A model generated the notes under the pieces. That model was given only the letters and a program-made list of their open reading frames with translations. It had not been told where the DNA came from and did not search any database. This document shows positions 6,216-8,899 of a stretch of DNA of 8,899 nt, piece by piece. Within the stretch, counting starts at the first letter, position 1; the number at the start of each line of letters is the position of its first letter. Source of the DNA: Bryobacterales bacterium (GTDB lineage Bacteria; Acidobacteriota; Terriglobia; Bryobacterales; Bryobacteraceae); the NCBI GenBank assembly GCA_003132865.1, contig PKYZ01000296.1, positions 1-8,899 on the forward strand, read 5' to 3'. Position numbers and translations under genes: made by a program.

Positions 6216-7927
6216 TTGGATATGGTCCCGCGGCCGGCGGCGACTTCGTCGGGATCATCCTCTTTCCGCGGCTCGGGCTCGGCTACGTGCGATTCCGGCT
6301 CCTTCACGCTCATACCCGTCAGCCACGCCGTGTCCATCGGGTAAACGTCCGGATCGAAAATTACGGTATAGAAATGCCAGACCACAATCGCCAGCGTAGC
6401 CAACAGCGCTTCGTAGAAGTGCACCGAGGTGGCCACGTCCAGCCACAACTTGGGAAACAGGGCCAGCATCAGGTTGTTGCCCCAAAGCATCACCCCGGTC
6501 ACGATCATGACCAGCGCGCCCCAAACCACGGCCCAGTATTCCGCCTTCTCGATGTAACTGTGCGCGGAACGGCCCGGCGGCGCCAATCGCAGTCCCACGT
6601 TATAGCTGAAGTTGGCCAGCGCTTCCCGCGCGTCCTGGGCCTTGGGGAATAGCTCCATCCAGTGCCGGCGCAGCCGCCGGTTCGCCACCAGGGAAAATAC
6701 GTGCGTCAGCGTGACAGCCATGAAAACCACGGCCGCGATGCGATGCACGACACTGCGCAGGTTGCCGTCCCGCAGCAGCGACGGGCGCGCCCACCACTGG
6801 TCCGAGTATTTCAGCGCGAATCCGGTCCAGGCCAGTGTGACGAACGAAATGACCAGTAGCGCGTGTTCCAGCCGCTCGAACGGTAGCATGCGCACGTTGG
6901 GCCGGCCCGGCAGTTCATAACCGCCCGCCCGATGCGCCGCGCCGCCGTTGCCCCGCAGCCGCAACAGCTTACGCACCCAATCGCCGCCGTTGTGCAGCAG
7001 CATCAGCCCGATGGTCAGCGGGATCATCAGCAGGTAGAACTGCCGCACCCAGCGCATGGCCGGCGCTTCCCTGCCGCCTTCGGCCACGTGCACCTGGCTG
7101 ATCGCAAAGCGTCTTCCGGCGCCCTGGTGACACTTGCCGCAGGTGGTCGCCAGGTTCTTCGGATTGATGGTGGAACGCGGATCGGCCGACGACAGAATGT
7201 TGTGCACCCCGTGGCAACTCGCGCAATTGGCCACCGTCTCGTTGCCCTCTTTCGCCGCCAGCCCGTGGAAGGAAGCGTCGAAGCTCACCACGCGGTCCGA
7301 GGGAAGGTTGAACCGCCGCGAGAGCTGCACATTCCCGTGGCAATTCCCGCAAGTCTCCCGAATGTTGCCGGCGTACACCGGCGAAGCTGTGTTGCTGGGC
7401 GCCAGGATGGAGTGCTCGCCGTGGCAGTCTGTGCAGAGCGGCGCCTGCGTGATGCCCTTGGCCAGCGCCTGCCCGTGGACGCTGGTGCGGAACTGCCCGG
7501 CCACTTCGCTGTGGCACATCCCGCAAGTCTCCGGCACCTTCTGCCGGAACTCCGCCGACTTGGGCCGCTGCAGTTCATGCGCGGCCCCGTGGCACACCTG
7601 GCAATCCGGCGCGGCCCCGTTGCCGTTCTTTATAGCTTGCCCGTGTACTCCGCGTTCATAGTCCGCCTCCTGCCCCTGGTGGCACTGGCTGCAGGCAGGC
7701 TTTGGAATATTCGCCGGATGCGGATATTCGTCATGCTTCACATGGCACGAAGCGCAGGCCACCGCGGCGTGCGCGCTCTTCTCGAGTTTGGCCCCCTGAT
7801 CGTCGTGGCAGGCCGCGCAAGCCGAGTTGTCCGCGGCGCGCACCGGAGACGCGGACGCGGCCATACACAACACCAAGCTGGCCGCGGCCACACGAATTCC
7901 CCATGCGCTTCTTCGTGCCCTTTTCAT
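6212..7927 (-). CDS. Nonaheme cytochrome c fused to a membrane cytochrome b domain (CbcL-like architecture)
   Basis: The 571-residue product starts with a Sec signal peptide (KRARR n-region, hydrophobic 11-27, likely cleavage after 'SPVRA'). The periplasmic part has nine CXXCH motifs, starting at residues 37, 58, 79, 109, 135, 165, 193, 235 and 263, with many extra histidines ('SVHGQAL', 'SFHGLA') as probable distal ligands. A membrane part follows with about five helices (296-312, 353-372, 393-415, 464-490, 503-524). Histidines 312, 355, 395, 409, 503 and 518 are candidate b-heme ligands. The tail 'FDPDVYPMDTAWLTGMSVKE' is typical of HydC/FdnI-type cytochrome b subunits. Nine c hemes plus a HydC/FdnI-like b domain is the layout described for Geobacter CbcL, an inner-membrane quinone-linked cytochrome of metal and electrode respiration. 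Orthology is not claimed. The likely role is quinol oxidation or quinone reduction coupled to periplasmic electron transfer. The ATG has only a weak AGAGAG-like site. The gene overlaps the six-heme cytochrome gene downstream. Confidence 0.93.
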   Translation of the reverse strand: MKRARRSAWGIRVAAASLVLCMAASASPVRAADNSACAACHDDQGAKLEKSAHAAVACASCHVKHDEYPHPANIPKPACSQCHQGQEADYERGVHGQAIKNGNGAAPDCQVCHGAAHELQRPKSAEFRQKVPETCGMCHSEVAGQFRTSVHGQALAKGITQAPLCTDCHGEHSILAPSNTASPVYAGNIRETCGNCHGNVQLSRRFNLPSDRVVSFDASFHGLAAKEGNETVANCASCHGVHNILSSADPRSTINPKNLATTCGKCHQGAGRRFAISQVHVAEGGREAPAMRWVRQFYLLMIPLTIGLMLLHNGGDWVRKLLRLRGNGGAAHRAGGYELPGRPNVRMLPFERLEHALLVISFVTLAWTGFALKYSDQWWARPSLLRDGNLRSVVHRIAAVVFMAVTLTHVFSLVANRRLRRHWMELFPKAQDAREALANFSYNVGLRLAPPGRSAHSYIEKAEYWAVVWGALVMIVTGVMLWGNNLMLALFPKLWLDVATSVHFYEALLATLAIVVWHFYTVIFDPDVYPMDTAWLTGMSVKEPESHVAEPEPRKEDDPDEVAAGRGTISK

Positions 7928-7938
7928 TTGTCTCTCTT

Positions 7939-8028
7939 GAAGTCAGAAGACAGAAGACGGAAGACAGAATTTAGAAGTCAAAGAATTCAGAATCGCGCTG
8001 CTTCCTGGACTCCCGACTTCCGACTCCC
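7939..8028. repeat. Heptamer repeat arrays in opposing orientation in the spacer/leader of the nonaheme gene
   Basis: Six 7-bp units run from 7939 to 7980: GAAGTCA, GAAGACA, GAAGACG, GAAGACA, GAATTTA, GAAGTCA. After ~27 bp, three 7-bp units follow at 8008-8028: GACTCCC, GACTTCC, GACTCCC. Read on the opposite strand these resemble the first set (GGAAGTC). GAAGTC at 7974-7979 can pair with GACTTC at 8015-8020. The array fills most of the 103-bp gap between the 2-TM gene and the nonaheme cytochrome, so the minus-strand transcript has a pyrimidine-rich leader just before the weak ribosome binding site. Confidence 0.75.
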
Positions 8029-8030
8029 GG

Positions 8031-8303
8031 TTAATAAGTTGGAACGGTGTTCCAGATCTGATACAGGTAGATGGCTGCCAGCGCCACGCCGTACACCGCC
8101 ACAATAATCGTCAGCGTTTTGCCCCATCGATCGATCGACGCCAACCTGTGGGCCAAGGCTATCTGGTCCGCTGGTCCGCTGCCCGCCAAGTGGAGCGAAT
8201 CGTCTTCGCGGCTCGAAACCTGTTTCCGGTAGATGATCAGGAATACCACGACAATGGCCAGCACGCCCCAAAACACGGCGTATGGCAGTAAGTTGATGTT
8301 CAT
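8031..8303 (-). CDS. Small protein with two membrane segments, unknown function
   Basis: The 90-residue product has hydrophobic segments at about 5-25 ('LLPYAVFWGVLAIVVVFLII') and 62-84 ('TLTIIVAVYGVALAAIYLYQ'), separated by a polar, charged linker of ~36 residues. There are no cysteines, and the one histidine pair (38 and 52) lies in the linker, so it probably binds no heme c. I do not recognise a family. The segment order suggests both termini on one side with the linker on the other; positive residues after the first helix (YRKQVSSRE) favour a cytoplasmic linker. It lies 12 bp downstream of the 8-Cys gene and ~100 bp upstream of the nonaheme cytochrome, so it is a candidate membrane anchor or small subunit of the cytochrome system. 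The ATG at 8303 has a strong AGGAGG site at five bases, supporting a real gene. Confidence 0.82.
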   Translation of the reverse strand: MNINLLPYAVFWGVLAIVVVFLIIYRKQVSSREDDSLHLAGSGPADQIALAHRLASIDRWGKTLTIIVAVYGVALAAIYLYQIWNTVPTY

Positions 8304-8308
8304 AATGA

Positions 8309-8314
8309 CCTCCT
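8309..8314 (-). promoter_or_regulatory. Shine-Dalgarno site of the 2-TM small protein gene
   Basis: The minus strand reads AGGAGG five bases before ATG 8303. It sits in the 12-bp gap right after the stop codon of the 8-Cys gene (8316-8318), indicating tight operonic packing and independent strong initiation for the small membrane protein. Confidence 0.85.
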
Positions 8315-8315
8315 C

Positions 8316-8702
8316 TTAAAGTTGAACTGAAATGGGCCTATCGTTCGGCCGATTGGGTAACGGCCGCCCAAAATCCTTGCCCGTGGCTTCTTCGATGGCT
8401 TCCACCACCAGCAGTAGATACGCGTCCAGCGCGCACTGCACCTCCTGGCGAAGACCGCAACTGCCGTCGCTTTCCTGCGCCGTACACACCGTGCACACGT
8501 TCCGCCGGATGGCGTCGATGTAGTCCTCGATGTTGTCGCTATGGGTAGTCTGGATGGCTTCGGCCACCTGTGGAAACAACCGGAACAACGCGCACTGGCC
8601 CGGTTCCTCCAGCCCGCACTCGCCGTCCATCTTGCGGTCCGAACACACGCCACAAATCCGGTTGCGCACTAATTCCTCAAGCTCGGCCAACGTGCGGTCC
8701 AT
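8316..8702 (-). CDS. Small 8-cysteine protein built of two repeated Cys4 units, unknown function
   Basis: With the start at ATG 8702 the product is 128 residues. Cysteines lie at 17, 20, 29, 37 and again at 70, 73, 82, 90. Each unit is C-X2-C-X8-C-X7-C, and every cysteine repeats at an offset of exactly 53 residues. Shared residues include 'DG.CGL' before and after the third Cys, 'QCAL' at the fourth, and a following 'V.EAI' helix. This shows an internal duplication. Four cysteines per unit could bind an Fe-S cluster or a zinc/iron ion, but the spacing is not that of classical ferredoxins (CX2CX2CX3C) or zinc ribbons. There is no signal peptide or membrane segment, so it is probably cytoplasmic. 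The start is set by AGGAGGG seven bases upstream of ATG 8702; an in-frame GTG at 8726 has no such site. It is the first visible gene of the minus-strand run and a candidate redox or sensory partner of the cytochromes. I do not recognise the family. Confidence 0.85.
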   Translation of the reverse strand: MDRTLAELEELVRNRICGVCSDRKMDGECGLEEPGQCALFRLFPQVAEAIQTTHSDNIEDYIDAIRRNVCTVCTAQESDGSCGLRQEVQCALDAYLLLVVEAIEEATGKDFGRPLPNRPNDRPISVQL

Positions 8703-8899
8703 GTCGAATCCCTCCTGGAAGTCCACACCACTGCACGCCGGAGGCCAAGGTCCGGATTCGGTAACTATTGTGTTTTGTATCGTTTTGCGCCTACGAGGGG
8801 CATCTCTGGGGATATTGGCGCAGCAGAGACGGGCTGGTTGGGGGAAATACCACCCAGAGGCGCGGCCGTATGCGGCTTGGGAACTCGCAGAGCGGCCGC
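8703..8899. other. Upstream region of the minus-strand gene run; no gene seen
   Basis: No supported coding region lies here on either strand. The minus strand carries the AGGAGGG site of the 8-Cys gene at 8710-8716. An AT-richer stretch at about 8759-8788 is where a promoter for the minus-strand run would be expected, but no convincing -35/-10 pair was found. Two GCGGCCG copies occur at the right end (8862-8868 and inside 8892-8899). Confidence 0.4.
8710..8716 (-). promoter_or_regulatory. Shine-Dalgarno site that decides the start of the 8-Cys gene
   Basis: The minus strand reads AGGAGGG with seven bases to ATG 8702. This favours that ATG over the in-frame GTG eight codons upstream (8726), which has no purine-rich site in front of it. 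Confidence 0.85.

Noticed and set aside
7939..7980. CRISPR array
   Set aside because: The units are 7-bp contiguous tandem repeats without spacers.
6932..8107. Long 391-codon open frame on the plus strand opposite the nonaheme cytochrome
   Set aside because: It is antisense to a gene with nine CXXCH motifs and a signal peptide. The translated product is Arg/His/Pro/Ala-rich with no domain, and such long antisense frames are common in GC-rich DNA.
8703..8726. Upstream GTG start for the 8-Cys protein (136 residues)
   Set aside because: There is no ribosome binding site before GTG 8726, while ATG 8702 has AGGAGGG at seven bases, which itself lies inside the extension.
8759..8788. Promoter or FNR/CRP-type operator for the minus-strand run
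   Set aside because: The stretch is AT-richer, but no -35/-10 pair with acceptable spacing and no TTGAT-N4-ATCAA type palindrome was found.
8892..8899. GCGGCCGC (NotI site) exactly at the right end, suggesting a cloning junction
   Set aside because: A GC-rich genome yields this octamer by chance, a related GCGGCCG occurs at 8862, and no vector sequence is visible. It could still be checked if the source is a clone library.

Overview
The window looks like chromosomal DNA of an Acidobacteriota bacterium, most likely the Bryobacterales/Solibacteraceae group. The main clue is the plus-strand protein at the left edge. It ends in the 'VSAGQVNYLVP' type C-terminal domain (TIGR03437) that is expanded in Candidatus Solibacter. 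GC-rich coding DNA, a tandem universal stress protein ending 'RQSPCPVVSV', and hairpin-rich intergenic repeats fit the same assignment. The taxon is an inference from protein style, not from a marker gene.

Layout. At 1-1233 (+) lies the 3' part of a secreted or surface protein with the TIGR03437 domain. It meets, stop to stop, a run of six co-directional minus-strand genes filling 8702 down to 1240. In transcription order these are: an 8-cysteine protein made of two copies of one ~53-residue unit (8316-8702); a 90-residue protein with two membrane segments (8031-8303); a nonaheme cytochrome c fused to a membrane cytochrome b domain (6212-7927); a six-heme NapC/NirT-type membrane cytochrome c (4764-6215), overlapping the previous gene by ATGA; a tandem-domain universal stress protein (3862-4725); and an exported beta-propeller/TPR protein with one CXXCH motif (1240-3741). 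The 8703-8899 segment carries no recognisable gene. No stretch over 300 bases lacks a gene.

How the genes may work together. The two cytochromes form a plausible quinone-linked electron conduit at the inner membrane: b hemes in the membrane, nine c hemes fused to them, and a six-heme NapC-like partner. The nine-c-heme plus b-domain architecture resembles Geobacter CbcL. The two small proteins at the head of the run have strong Shine-Dalgarno sites and tight spacing, so they are candidate accessory or redox subunits of the same system. No terminal reductase, dehydrogenase or outer-membrane conduit is visible, so the electron donor and acceptor are unknown.

A second theme is that three spacers of this gene run each hold a different short-repeat family: heptamers at 7939-8028, octamers at 4739-4762, and a 101-bp nested hairpin element at 3757-3857. 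A further hairpin lies inside the 5' coding end of the propeller/TPR gene.
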